The notes under the pieces: generated by a model
The model's input: only the letters and a program-made list of their open reading frames with translations
What the model was told of the DNA's origin: nothing
Database searches by the model: none
Position numbers and translations under genes: made by a program
Assembly (NCBI GenBank): GCA_028289425.1
Contig: JANQPL010000019.1
Span: 88,607-152,606 of the forward strand
Direction of reading: 5' to 3'
DNA length: 64,000 nt
From: Alphaproteobacteria bacterium
Lineage (GTDB): Bacteria; Pseudomonadota; Alphaproteobacteria; JANQMY01
In this document: positions 1 to 8,540 of the stretch, one piece after another
How the letters are laid out: each line of letters begins with the position of its first letter
How positions within the stretch are numbered: the stretch's first letter is position 1

Positions 1-1
1 C

Positions 2-355
2 ATTTGGTGCCTGAGTGATGTGTGTGCGGAAAATGGGGCGACACACTATGTACCCGGCAGCCAGAAGTTCGCTTGTGCAGCGGACCTGCCTGAAAACATG
101 GAGCAGCTTCTTGTGCCGTTCGAGGCGACGGCCGGATCGATCATCGCCATGGAGGGGCGCATGTGGCACACCTCCGGCGCCAATGTGACCAAAGATAAAG
201 ACCGCCCGCTGCTGTTCGGCTATTACTGCAAACCGTTCGTGCGGCCCCAATGGAACTTTTCGGAAGCCCTGTCGCCGGAGCAAAAAGCGCGCTTCTCGGA
301 CATAATGCGCAAACGGCTGGGCCTCGAACGCGGCGCCAATTTGGGAACGTTATGA
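2..355 (+). CDS. Phytanoyl-CoA dioxygenase (PhyH) family protein, C-terminal part
   Basis: The frame is open to the left edge, so the start and the iron-binding HxD motif lie outside the window; 117 residues remain. What is visible fits the C-terminal half of a PhyH-type Fe(II)/2-oxoglutarate oxygenase: the ENGATHYVPGSQK segment that follows the HxD strand in this family, the distal histidine in RMWHTSGAN, and an arginine in DRPLLFGYY that normally binds 2-oxoglutarate. The family hydroxylates acyl-CoAs or small natural products; the substrate cannot be told here. It is followed 28 bases later by an SDR gene on the same strand, suggesting a two-gene oxidation module. Confidence 0.85.
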   Translation: MWCLSDVCAENGATHYVPGSQKFACAADLPENMEQLLVPFEATAGSIIAMEGRMWHTSGANVTKDKDRPLLFGYYCKPFVRPQWNFSEALSPEQKARFSDIMRKRLGLERGANLGTL

Positions 356-383
356 ATTTCGCTTGAACATTTAGGAGCAAATG

Positions 384-1100
384 ATGACCACTGCCGTTAT
401 CGCCGGCGTCGGCCCCGACCGGGGCTTAGGCGCCCAACTCTGTCACCGATTTGCGAGCAAGGGGCTGCACGTGATTGTTGGCGGGCGGACGCTTGAGAAG
501 ATCGAAGCGGTTGCCGACAGCATCAAGGCGGCTGGCGGCCAAGCGACCGCATGCGTTGCGGATTCCACCAGCGAAGACGACACGATCAAATTGTTCGATG
601 CAGCGGGCGGTGATGTGTCCCTGGCGATCTACAACACCGGCAACAACACGCCCGGCAAGCTGCTGGACATGGAAGCCGCCTATTTCGAGAACAGTTGGCG
701 GGTGTGTTGCTTCGGCGGATTTCTGTTCGGCCGGGAAGCGCTGCGCCGCATGGTGCCGAATGGGGGCGGCACAATTCTGTACACCGGCGCCAGCGCTTCT
801 TTGCGCGGCCGGTCCAATTTCGGTGCCTTCAATTCCTCCAAGGCCGCCTTGCGCACCATGGCTCAGGCCATGTCGAAAGAATACGGACCGGAAGGCATTC
901 ATGTGGGCCATGTGGTGGTCGACGGTGCCATTGGCGGCGAGAAGATCATGAAGGGCCTCCCTCAGTATGCGGAGAGACTGGGCGAACAAGGCATGATCTC
1001 CATCGAAGGCATCGTCGATGCGTTCGAATATCTTTACGACCAACCGCCACGCGCCTGGTCGTTCGAGGTGGACGTGCGCACGTCTGTGGAGAGTTGGTAG
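384..1100 (+). CDS. SDR-family protein with Phe in place of the catalytic Tyr
   Basis: A 238-residue short-chain dehydrogenase/reductase fold protein. The N-terminal nucleotide loop reads GVGPDRGLG rather than the classical TGxxxGIG, and the catalytic region reads AFNSSKAALR, so the usual YxxxK is FxxxK, with the Lys kept and the Tyr lost. I recall an SDR subgroup with this loop and this Phe; its activity is poorly known. Two ATGs stand in tandem; the second is chosen because it lies six bases from the AGGAG at 373-377, the first only three. It follows the PhyH gene and converges on the alpha/beta hydrolase gene. Cytosolic; the substrate is unknown. Confidence 0.85.
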   Translation: MTTAVIAGVGPDRGLGAQLCHRFASKGLHVIVGGRTLEKIEAVADSIKAAGGQATACVADSTSEDDTIKLFDAAGGDVSLAIYNTGNNTPGKLLDMEAAYFENSWRVCCFGGFLFGREALRRMVPNGGGTILYTGASASLRGRSNFGAFNSSKAALRTMAQAMSKEYGPEGIHVGHVVVDGAIGGEKIMKGLPQYAERLGEQGMISIEGIVDAFEYLYDQPPRAWSFEVDVRTSVESW

Positions 1101-1173
1101 CCGGACGCCGACAGCCATACTCACCAGGGTATGTTTACTTGTCAGAAGTATTTGAAATCGTCATTGCCTGACG

Positions 1174-1189
1174 CCGGACCTCAGTCCGG
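1174..1189. repeat. Short palindrome between convergent genes
   Basis: CCGGAC, a four-base loop, then GTCCGG, set between the stops of the SDR gene and the leftward hydrolase gene. No T-tract follows on either strand, so it is a weak terminator candidate. The flanks resemble the half-site of the palindromic elements seen elsewhere in the window. Confidence 0.35.
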
Positions 1190-1209
1190 GACAAGATTGA
1201 CCGGACTTC

Positions 1210-2085
1210 TCATTCAGTGATGCTTGAAAGAAAAGTCAGCAGTTCGGCTGTCAGTCCTGGCGGATCTTCAATCGCCGTCATATGCCCAAGCGCCGGCATT
1301 ACAACATGCCTCGCGTCAGGTATGATACGTGCTAATAGCTCGTTGGGTTTGATGAACATTTCGTCATACTCTCCGACAATCAGCAGGGTTGGACAGGCTA
1401 TTTTTCGCATCAGTGGAATTTTTGGATCGGCATTGGTGTAAAAACTTCTCATGAAGTCCGCCACATGCTGCGACGGGCTGACCTCCAATATATCCGAGAC
1501 CTCACGCCAACAACGAGCCGACTCCGGATTGGCGTCAAACCGATTCATGAAGGGACCTCCGCCCGTTTCCCGAACTTGCCGAATCGTCTCCTCAGTACGA
1601 AAACGCTCCCGCGCGTCAGCCATCGAGTTCTTGAGCGGTTTTGCTCGAGGTTCGAATAGATAATCTTCGTATGCTTCGTCGGCGAACTTGTCCGTTGGGA
1701 AAGTAGCCGATCCTGAATCCGTGGACATCAAGCTGAGGAGTCTGTCGGAATGGTGACCAGCAAAATGAAACCCCGCCATACCGCCAGTCGCATGGGTTAG
1801 TAGATGAAACCGCTCAAGTCCGAGATGGTCGGCTATTCGAGCAAAGTCATCGGCAACCGTCTTCACGTCATAGCCAGGATCTGTGTCACCTATCGGGACG
1901 CTTCGACCGTGTCCGCGCATGTCCGTATCAATCACCCTGTAGCCCGCCGCAGCAAGCCGCTCAGTGATACCGGTGCGAGACCAGTAGGACCCATTCTCTG
2001 CAACTCCATGGGTCGTAATGATCGGTTCCCCCGAACCGGTGTCATCAAAGAACAGTTTTGCGTTGTGAAGAGTTAGATAGGGCAT
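1210..2085 (-). CDS. Alpha/beta-hydrolase-fold protein lacking the nucleophile Ser
   Basis: A 291-residue protein of alpha/beta-hydrolase length and layout: oxyanion-hole segment TTHGVAENG near residue 27, DMRGHGRS at 55-62, the nucleophile-elbow position, then acid and base candidates D241 (GEYDEMF) and H268 (LGHMT). The elbow reads THATGG where the family has GHSMGG, so Ser is replaced by Ala99 (codon 1789-1791 read on the minus strand as GCG). It therefore may not hydrolyse esters by the usual mechanism; a lyase, a cofactor-free oxygenase-like role or a binding role is possible. It is the last gene of the leftward run that begins with the sigma factor, and lies 47 bases after an intact paralogue. 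Confidence 0.85.
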   Translation of the reverse strand: MPYLTLHNAKLFFDDTGSGEPIITTHGVAENGSYWSRTGITERLAAAGYRVIDTDMRGHGRSVPIGDTDPGYDVKTVADDFARIADHLGLERFHLLTHATGGMAGFHFAGHHSDRLLSLMSTDSGSATFPTDKFADEAYEDYLFEPRAKPLKNSMADARERFRTEETIRQVRETGGGPFMNRFDANPESARCWREVSDILEVSPSQHVADFMRSFYTNADPKIPLMRKIACPTLLIVGEYDEMFIKPNELLARIIPDARHVVMPALGHMTAIEDPPGLTAELLTFLSSITE

Positions 2086-2132
2086 TGTGTCGTTTTCGGT
2101 TTTTGAAACTGTTGCGAGAGGTGTAGCAAATG

Positions 2133-2921
2133 TCAGATCGAAATATCATCATAGAAACGAAGGACCTCTCGAGAGCATCGATCAGGAGATTCCCAGGGTA
2201 ACATATGCCCTTCGTCTGAAAAGATTACCTCTTTACACCGCGGGATTCTCATTGCGTCAGCATGTTCGGATTCAATTGGCACAACATTATCCAATGCGCC
2301 ATTTACAAATAGCGTCGGTAGAAGCAAGTCCTTCAAATAGCGCGTGATGTTGACGTTAGGCCATTCCTTTGTAAGCCAAAGCTGATAGTCATCAGGCCGC
2401 ATCAGCAAGGCCGCATCGACTAAGCGATCAAGAATCTCCTCCGAGGTGTCCCTCACAAACATTGAACGAATGGATTCCCTCTTTAGATACGGATCGCGAT
2501 GTTGCTCGACGGCCAGCCGGACGGCCTTTTGATCGACAGCTATTCCCCGAGACGCCACGGGCGTCAGCACTGCCAAACTTGAAAACAAGGACCTCGCCTT
2601 TATTACGGCCACCATGCCCAGGTGGCCACCCATCGAATGGCCAAGGTACATTGGGCGATCCAGTTCTAGTTTTTCGACAACGGCAACAATGTCAGCCACC
2701 ATTTGATCGAGTTTTACATGTTCTTGTACATTTGCAGATGCTCCGTGCCCACGCATATCGATCGCTGTGATGCGGAACCGAGTTCGGAGGCCGCGTAGAA
2801 GTTGGCTGTACAAGTCCCCTGTGGCACGGGCAACGAAACCATGAACAAACACGAGATCTTTCTCGCCGGCACCGAATTGTTCATACGCAAGATCAGCGCC
2901 GTACACTCTGACGGTCTTCAT
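2133..2921 (-). CDS. Alpha/beta hydrolase
   Basis: A 262-residue hydrolase with a complete triad layout: oxyanion hole FVHGF at 25-29, nucleophile S96 in GHSMGG, acid in NGALDNVVP and histidine in DEGHMLPW. The ATG at 2921 is preferred over an upstream in-frame start because it has AGGAAA six bases upstream and begins directly with the first beta strand. Likely an esterase, lactonase or C-C hydrolase acting in the cytosol. It lies between the TonB receptor and the Ser-less homologue in the same orientation, so it may process what the receptor imports. Substrate unknown. Confidence 0.9.
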   Translation of the reverse strand: MKTVRVYGADLAYEQFGAGEKDLVFVHGFVARATGDLYSQLLRGLRTRFRITAIDMRGHGASANVQEHVKLDQMVADIVAVVEKLELDRPMYLGHSMGGHLGMVAVIKARSLFSSLAVLTPVASRGIAVDQKAVRLAVEQHRDPYLKRESIRSMFVRDTSEEILDRLVDAALLMRPDDYQLWLTKEWPNVNITRYLKDLLLPTLFVNGALDNVVPIESEHADAMRIPRCKEVIFSDEGHMLPWESPDRCSREVLRFYDDISI

Positions 2922-3036
2922 ATCGGTTTCCTGATTTCGTACTTCAGATGCTCTCTGGCGCCGGCACTTGCTCAGGGATAGACGTCCCGGCACCTAGCCA
3001 ACGTGCCGGGACGCAGTTGCAAGTTTGGCATGAGTC

Positions 3037-5739
3037 TCAAAACTCCGTGCGCAGCCTGACACCATATGTCCGCGGTTCGCCTATGCCCGCAGCAATATTT
3101 GATCCAATCACCGTGGAGAAAGTGAAGACCGATTCCTTGTAGAACTTATTTGTCAGGTTGTTTCCGTACACATCGATCGACCAAACCGACTCCGAATCAT
3201 GAAGCCGTAGAAGCGCATCGAATATTCCATAGCTATCTTGGGATGCTCCGAATGTGCCAAATGCATCAAGATTCACATCGTCTTGCCAGCGGTACGACGC
3301 TTTTACGTCTAACGTGAGATCGTCGTTCAACTGAACGTAACGTTCTGCAGCAACTCGAAACGCAAAATCCGGCGTCCTTGGTAGGGGTTCTCCCGCCACA
3401 ACAGGATCATTTGTGGCCGGATTCAACAGGCCTGCTTGGTTGTAGCTGGTTATTTCCGACTCGTTCCAAGACGCAACGGCGCTGATCTTCCAATTCTCCA
3501 GCGGAATAAGTGTGAACTCAGCTTCAACACCATAAATCTCCGCGTCGGCGTTCGTGATGATCAACGCAGTATTAAGAATAGACTGCAACTGATAGTCCTT
3601 GTAATCGGAATAGAAGCCGGTGAGATTCAAGCGTGCACGCTTGTCAAGAAACGTAGACTTGATGCCGAGTTCGTAGTTGATCAACGTCTCTGGATCGAAA
3701 GCCCCGGTTAAGCTGCCAAGATTGATTCCTCCGCTTTTGTAACCGTTGGCCACATTTGCATAAATTAAAATTTCGTCCGCTGGCGTATATTCAAGGCCAG
3801 CTTTCCAAGTCACTTCCTGCCAATTCTCATCGAAATTCGCGGTGGTGTCGGCAATTACCAAGCCGCTTCTTTCACCGATGACAACGATGCTGCGCTCGTC
3901 ACCTTTTTTCTGGTCCGAAGAAAACCGAGCTCCCAAAGTTACCGAAACGTCATCAATCAGCCGGTAGTTGCTTTGACCAAAAATTGCATAGGATGTCGTC
4001 TTCTGATTGCCCGCCTGCACGAAAGTCGCTTGCGGAAACGCGGGTCCAAATGCGCCGCCGAAGACGACGTCCGGAGAACCTGGGTACGGTCCCACAGTTG
4101 TGTCATTATCTATATCGAGGTTCTGGAAGTAGAAGTATCCACCGACCAGCCAGTCAAACCTATCCCAACCATCCGAAGACAGACGGACTTCCTGGCTGAA
4201 CTGTTGCGTGTCTTCTCGCAGGAAAGAAAAATCTTCGAAAACCGTCGAAGGAGTAAAGTCAATGTCCCGAACAGATTGTCTGTCGTGGTAACGATAGTCT
4301 GTCAGCAGCGTCAGACTTAACGAAGCGAAGTCATGTACAAACTCCGACGTGAAGTAGTACGCCTCTGTCGCCTCATTACTATCGGGAAGTGAATTGAATG
4401 TGGTGAAAGTTCCTTGAGTCGCTGAGAAACCACGATTGATTTCAGCAAATGAACGAGACCCATCGTTTGCCAGAGTTGGAGCGAATGTTACAGGGTCGGC
4501 AAGAGCCGCTGCGGGCGAAAACGGGTGCTGAACGCCCGGAGGAAACGCTGTCCCCTGTTGAGTTTCATTTATGGCCGTAATATCCGAATAGGCATAACCC
4601 GCAGCCACCAACCATTCCGTTGTATCCGAGAATTTTGCCAACAACGAACCCCGAAAACTCACTGTGTTGTCGTCAGCGACGTCAGGCTGACCCGGCACTA
4701 GGTTTTCGATGTAGCCGTCGCTGCGTCGATAGCTTACGGCAAAGCGGCCCAGCAGAGAGTCTGTGAGTGGTCCGCTCACAGCACTCTCTGCGCTGAGGGT
4801 GTTGAAGCGACCGTAGTCTGCCGCCAAATATCCTTCAAAGTCCTCAGTTGGACGCTTTTGAATGACATTTACGGCGCCACCGGTCGAGTTTCGCCCCCAT
4901 AGTGTTCCTTGAGGTCCACGCAATATTTCGATCCGGTCCACATCAAGGAAACCGAGTGTCGAAGAAACATTTGATCCGTTAAAGACGCCATTGGTATGGA
5001 ATGCGACACCCGGTTCGCCAACACCCGAAATGATGATCTCGTTTCCCACGCCACGGATCGTGATCTGAAGCTGTTGCACCGATCGGGAGATGACGGTACT
5101 CGGCGCGAGACCGTTCAGATCCAGCGGCCCTGAAACACCGGCATCGCGCAATAGGCTGCTGTCGAGAGCCGTAACCGCAATCGGTGTGCGTTGCAGCCCA
5201 CTTTCCCGCTTGGTAGCCGTAACGATGATTTCGTCAATCTGCGCAAGGGCTTCCGGCGCTGGCCCGCCCAAGCCGAACAAAACAGCTGAAACCCCCGCCA
5301 ACAATGATCCTTTTCTACCTAAGCCGCGCACGTTCGTCTCCCCGTCGTTTTCTGTGTTTGTGAGCGAGATCGTGATGACCCCGCTTTCCGTCAGGCCGCC
5401 GGAAAGGTCCGTGCCGTCAAGCATGATTTGGAGCGCGTGCAACAGCGTGTAAGTGCCATCGATTGAGGTGGATCGCAGGGATCCTACGTCTTCCGACGGC
5501 ATCACCAGAGCATGACCGGTTTCCGTCGCAAGCGCGATGAGGGCACGGTCTAACTCTTGAGAGGGAATTGTGAGACGATAGCTTTGATCGTATTGACCGT
5601 TTCGTTCGTGTTCAGATGAAAACACAATCGACGGCGTCAACCAGCAAGCCAAGAACGCGAGAACAATTGTTAGCGGCTGCCTCCGAATGCCTTCCCCTTT
5701 GAATATTGTTTTGTCAGATCGCTGTTTTACGTTCCCCAT
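3037..5739 (-). CDS. TonB-dependent receptor with N-terminal STN signalling domain
   Basis: Outer-membrane transporter of 900 residues. An N-terminal signal peptide (hydrophobic 22-40) is followed by a secretin/TonB short N-terminal (STN) domain at about 50-126, which in this class contacts the FecR-type regulator in the periplasm. The TonB box and plug start near 168 (IDEIIVTATKR), the plug carries VDRIEILRGPQGTLWGRN around 267-284, and the barrel ends in the typical aromatic Phe. Oddly, residues 142-167 look like a second complete signal peptide ending in ALAQ, immediately before the plug. It is the third gene of a sigma/FecR/receptor cassette and precedes two hydrolases. The ligand could be a siderophore or an organic ester; sequence alone does not decide. 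Confidence 0.95.
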   Translation of the reverse strand: MGNVKQRSDKTIFKGEGIRRQPLTIVLAFLACWLTPSIVFSSEHERNGQYDQSYRLTIPSQELDRALIALATETGHALVMPSEDVGSLRSTSIDGTYTLLHALQIMLDGTDLSGGLTESGVITISLTNTENDGETNVRGLGRKGSLLAGVSAVLFGLGGPAPEALAQIDEIIVTATKRESGLQRTPIAVTALDSSLLRDAGVSGPLDLNGLAPSTVISRSVQQLQITIRGVGNEIIISGVGEPGVAFHTNGVFNGSNVSSTLGFLDVDRIEILRGPQGTLWGRNSTGGAVNVIQKRPTEDFEGYLAADYGRFNTLSAESAVSGPLTDSLLGRFAVSYRRSDGYIENLVPGQPDVADDNTVSFRGSLLAKFSDTTEWLVAAGYAYSDITAINETQQGTAFPPGVQHPFSPAAALADPVTFAPTLANDGSRSFAEINRGFSATQGTFTTFNSLPDSNEATEAYYFTSEFVHDFASLSLTLLTDYRYHDRQSVRDIDFTPSTVFEDFSFLREDTQQFSQEVRLSSDGWDRFDWLVGGYFYFQNLDIDNDTTVGPYPGSPDVVFGGAFGPAFPQATFVQAGNQKTTSYAIFGQSNYRLIDDVSVTLGARFSSDQKKGDERSIVVIGERSGLVIADTTANFDENWQEVTWKAGLEYTPADEILIYANVANGYKSGGINLGSLTGAFDPETLINYELGIKSTFLDKRARLNLTGFYSDYKDYQLQSILNTALIITNADAEIYGVEAEFTLIPLENWKISAVASWNESEITSYNQAGLLNPATNDPVVAGEPLPRTPDFAFRVAAERYVQLNDDLTLDVKASYRWQDDVNLDAFGTFGASQDSYGIFDALLRLHDSESVWSIDVYGNNLTNKFYKESVFTFSTVIGSNIAAGIGEPRTYGVRLRTEF

Positions 5740-5840
5740 TTCCGTTACGACCTGTTTATGGGAGCGAGAGGGTGCTGCTTTCCGTAATAATTTTTTTGAC
5801 CTCCGTTTCTGCGCGGCAGTGACGAAGCATGTTCGACATG

Positions 5841-6908
5841 TCAGCCGCTGGTAAGTTCAACCACATCGGGCGCGACCCAATGGGCCTTGATCCCCAGCGC
5901 GGCTTCAATGCCTTCGAGCATGGTCGACACATCCCCGATGGGCAACACGCCGGTAATCCTATGGTGCCCCAATGTCTCGGAATCTAACTGGATCTGAACT
6001 GTGGTGTAGCGCGCTACTTGTTCGATCACAGCACCCAGTTCTTCGTCGTAAAACACGAGCTGACCGTCCGCCCATGACAATCGCTCGATCAGATCCCGCT
6101 TGGAAAGTTGGCTTTTGAACTGTCCTTGGTTGCGGCCCAAATCTGCGGCCTCTCCTTGACTGACAAGAAGGGATTGACGATGCCGCTTCCCCGGCCAGCG
6201 GTTTGCGAGAGATTTGCCGACGCGGGTGTGCACCGCCACCTTGCCTTCTTCCACAGCGACCATGACATTTTCGGCGCGCAATCGGACAGCGAAACGCGTT
6301 CCCACCGCACGTATGACTCCGTCGGACGCATAAACCACAAATGGCCTGTCCGCATCATGAGTGACATCGAAAATAGCCTCACCGGAAAGTAATCTCAGTG
6401 TACGTTCTGAGCCCGTAAAACTGTGTTCCAACCTTGTGTTGGTATTCAGAACGACCTCCGACCCATCGGGAAGCAAAACCGCCCGCGTCTCACCGATCTG
6501 CGTCCTGTAGTACCCCTGAGTGGTGAGTGACGCGGGTTGCCAAACAAAAACCCACAGGCCAAGAACGACACAGGCCAGCGTCAACGACGCCGTCACCGCG
6601 GCGGTCGCGCGCAGATGAGACCGCGCAAAGGCAGCAAGTGCTTGAAAAACCCCGACTGATGCCGGCTGACTGCCGCCGCTCACCGCGCTAACCCCTAGCT
6701 CCGCGAGCGGTGCATTTAGTCCGTACCAGAAAGACGCCATCGCTTGCAGCTCTGTTTTGCGGCGCGGATCTTCCCTTAGCCATTGCGCCAGCTCCGTGCG
6801 CTCCTGTTCTGTCAATGGCCCCCGATCAAGCCGTGACAACCACTCTGCGACTTGATCGCGCCGTGTGTCATCCGCATTGAAGGGAATGATTTGAGACTTA
6901 TCGTTCAT
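5841..6908 (-). CDS. FecR-family anti-sigma regulator
   Basis: A 355-residue inner-membrane signal relay. Residues 12-60 match the cytosolic N-terminal sigma-binding part (AEWLSRLDRGPLTEQERTEL), a single membrane segment spans about 102-124, and a periplasmic FecR domain follows (about 133-230: LLPDGSEVVLNTNTRL, GEAIFDV, VGTRFAV). The C-terminal 80 residues resemble the STN-like domain usual in these proteins. In the family, ligand-loaded receptor contacts the periplasmic part and releases or activates the ECF sigma factor. Its start overlaps the sigma gene by 11 bases, implying translational coupling; about 100 bases separate it from the receptor gene. Confidence 0.95.
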   Translation of the reverse strand: MNDKSQIIPFNADDTRRDQVAEWLSRLDRGPLTEQERTELAQWLREDPRRKTELQAMASFWYGLNAPLAELGVSAVSGGSQPASVGVFQALAAFARSHLRATAAVTASLTLACVVLGLWVFVWQPASLTTQGYYRTQIGETRAVLLPDGSEVVLNTNTRLEHSFTGSERTLRLLSGEAIFDVTHDADRPFVVYASDGVIRAVGTRFAVRLRAENVMVAVEEGKVAVHTRVGKSLANRWPGKRHRQSLLVSQGEAADLGRNQGQFKSQLSKRDLIERLSWADGQLVFYDEELGAVIEQVARYTTVQIQLDSETLGHHRITGVLPIGDVSTMLEGIEAALGIKAHWVAPDVVELTSG

Positions 6909-7536
6909 GAGAACGGTCCTTCATTGATGTATTACGCGTTGGCGTCGTTCCCTCCCCCATTGGTCTTTTGTCTTTTTGATTTGCGAAACTCTCAAGCGCA
7001 TAGCCTCGTTTCACCAACAAGTCCTGGCAGCGGGCAATGCCTTGGGCGAAATATTTTTCAACCGAGCTTACGGAAACGCCCATTTTTCTTGCGATTTGCC
7101 GGTGGGAGAGTCCGTACACGCGCCTCAGCAAGATCGCGCGCCGTTGTTTTTCCGGAAGTGAGTCGAGGGCGTCGCGAAAAACCTCCAGCATGCGCCGGTA
7201 ATGCAAATGGTCCTCAACTGAAGCATCGCTCGACGGTAGGCTCGCATCGTCGATCTCGGTTTGTACCTCACGCGATCTGCGTTCGTGCTCGCGAAACACC
7301 ACATTGCGAGAGACTGTGAACAGATAGCTTTTGGGAAAATCAATTTTGCCTGCGTTCTCGGCTTCCAGTGTCCGCCGGAGCGCCTCCTGCAACACGTCGT
7401 CCACGTCGTTGGGGTCGACGGACCAGCGCAACAGCGCGCGCACAAGCACATCCCGATAGCCGAGAAAGGCCCGAACTATACGGTTTTCAGACTTTTTGTA
7501 CCCGGTTGTCACGCGGCCTTGCCCCCACTTGGACAC
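6898..7536 (-). CDS. ECF RNA polymerase sigma factor, FecI type
   Basis: A 212-residue sigma-70 family ECF factor. Region 2 is seen as DVDDVLQEALRRTLE and region 4 as LPEKQRRAILLRRVYGLSHR with the helix-turn-helix IARKMGVSVSSVEKY. The start is GTG; a GAGG three bases upstream supports it, and there is no ATG near the N-terminus. A second GTG at codon 9 is an alternative. It heads the sigma/FecR/receptor operon and most likely drives the receptor promoter, and possibly the downstream hydrolases, when the ligand binds outside. Target promoters cannot be identified from one locus. Confidence 0.95.
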   Translation of the reverse strand: MSKWGQGRVTTGYKKSENRIVRAFLGYRDVLVRALLRWSVDPNDVDDVLQEALRRTLEAENAGKIDFPKSYLFTVSRNVVFREHERRSREVQTEIDDASLPSSDASVEDHLHYRRMLEVFRDALDSLPEKQRRAILLRRVYGLSHRQIARKMGVSVSSVEKYFAQGIARCQDLLVKRGYALESFANQKDKRPMGEGTTPTRNTSMKDRSHER

Positions 7537-7636
7537 ACCTCAAGTAGAGATTAGATCGCCCAGGCGGCAAAACCCGCAAAACTTTTCTTACCGGAGTGGC
7601 CTGATAGCAATTTCGCAGGGTTTCCAAATTCTGTTT

Positions 7637-7750
7637 AACACCCTCCCGTCGCTACGCGACCCCGCTCCCATCAAGGGGATGGGGGATACCGATTGAATTC
7701 ATTGCAAGCTCGTTTCTCCCCCTTGATGGGGGAGGTTAGGAGGGGGTGTC
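7637..7750. repeat. Imperfect palindromic GC-rich intergenic repeat
   Basis: The gap between the sigma gene start and the stop of the upstream DNA-repair gene holds nested imperfect inverted arms: an outer pair ACACCCTCC (from 7638) and GGAGGGGGTGT (7739-7749), and an inner pair CCCATCAAGGGG (from 7667) against CCCCTTGATGGG (7719-7730). The inner arms could fold as a terminator-like hairpin. The sequence has the look of a dispersed MITE- or REP-like element of alphaproteobacteria. Confidence 0.6.
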
Positions 7751-7758
7751 GGAATGCA

Positions 7759-8532
7759 CTAGGCCTCTGATTTCCGCCGCGCCGGTTTACGTTTCTCTTT
7801 ACGCAGTGCCTTCACCTCCGCTTTCTCCGCAGGGGTCATTTTTTCGATTGCCGCGGAGAACGCGTCCGGGTGGATATCGCCCACATGTTTCAGCACAAAG
7901 TCGAGCGCCTCCGCCGGATAGACATTGTACGTCTCACGCAAGGTCCAGCCAACGCCCTTCTGCACATAATAATCCTCATCGCCCAGTAAGGGCTTCACCA
8001 GGGGCAACACCCTCTTCAGCGGCGGATGTTTTTTGTGAAGCGCCGCGTAGCAAAACAAGCTGACGATGGACTGGCGCCGCTTCCATGGATTTGCGTCCGT
8101 ATTCCATGTTTTGAATTGGGGATAAAGCAAGCTTGGTTTGGCTTCAAACATGTAGGAAAAGGCCTTCGACACTTCGTCCGACTGATCCCAACAGTTGATG
8201 GACGAGGGCCATTCCTTCGTGACCGACCAAACGAAGTCCACATCCTCGATCGGCTTTAGGGACCCCAGATAAAGTGCTGCTTGGATCTTTGCTTCATGGG
8301 TTTTGGCATTCTTCCAAACGTAGTCCCAGACCGCCAACTGGGCTTCCAACGATTCCTTGGAAAACCCATAGCCCTTCTTAAATTCCGCCCGCTGCTGAGG
8401 CACGGTGAGACCAAGCATGGGCATTTTCACTTTCATGAAATGGGCCCGTTCCGCCGCTTTCGCTTTTGGAATGCGGGCCGAAGCCTTCTTCAGCCGCGAT
8501 TCCACTTCTTTGAGATGATCTTTGTACGTCAT
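7759..8532 (-). CDS. DNA alkylation repair protein, AlkD-like
   Basis: A 257-residue helical-repeat protein. The stretch DEDYYVQKGVGWTLRETY matches the conserved VQK..GW.LRE motif of AlkC/AlkD-type DNA glycosylases, whose HEAT-like repeats grip alkylated DNA and remove N3/N7-alkyl purines. The C-terminus is a basic tail (EKRKPARRK). A longer form starting 15 codons earlier would overlap hpnA; the ATG eight bases after the hpnA stop is preferred. It probably shares a transcript with hpnA, although no functional link is obvious. Glycosylase activity is inferred from the family; some members have no measured activity. Confidence 0.85.
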   Translation of the reverse strand: MTYKDHLKEVESRLKKASARIPKAKAAERAHFMKVKMPMLGLTVPQQRAEFKKGYGFSKESLEAQLAVWDYVWKNAKTHEAKIQAALYLGSLKPIEDVDFVWSVTKEWPSSINCWDQSDEVSKAFSYMFEAKPSLLYPQFKTWNTDANPWKRRQSIVSLFCYAALHKKHPPLKRVLPLVKPLLGDEDYYVQKGVGWTLRETYNVYPAEALDFVLKHVGDIHPDAFSAAIEKMTPAEKAEVKALRKEKRKPARRKSEA

Positions 8533-8540
8533 AAGAGGAC

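Noticed and set aside
5828..5840. Short palindrome CATGT-tcg-ACATG at the end of the FecR gene as operator
   Set aside because: Five-base arms are expected by chance and nothing else supports a site.
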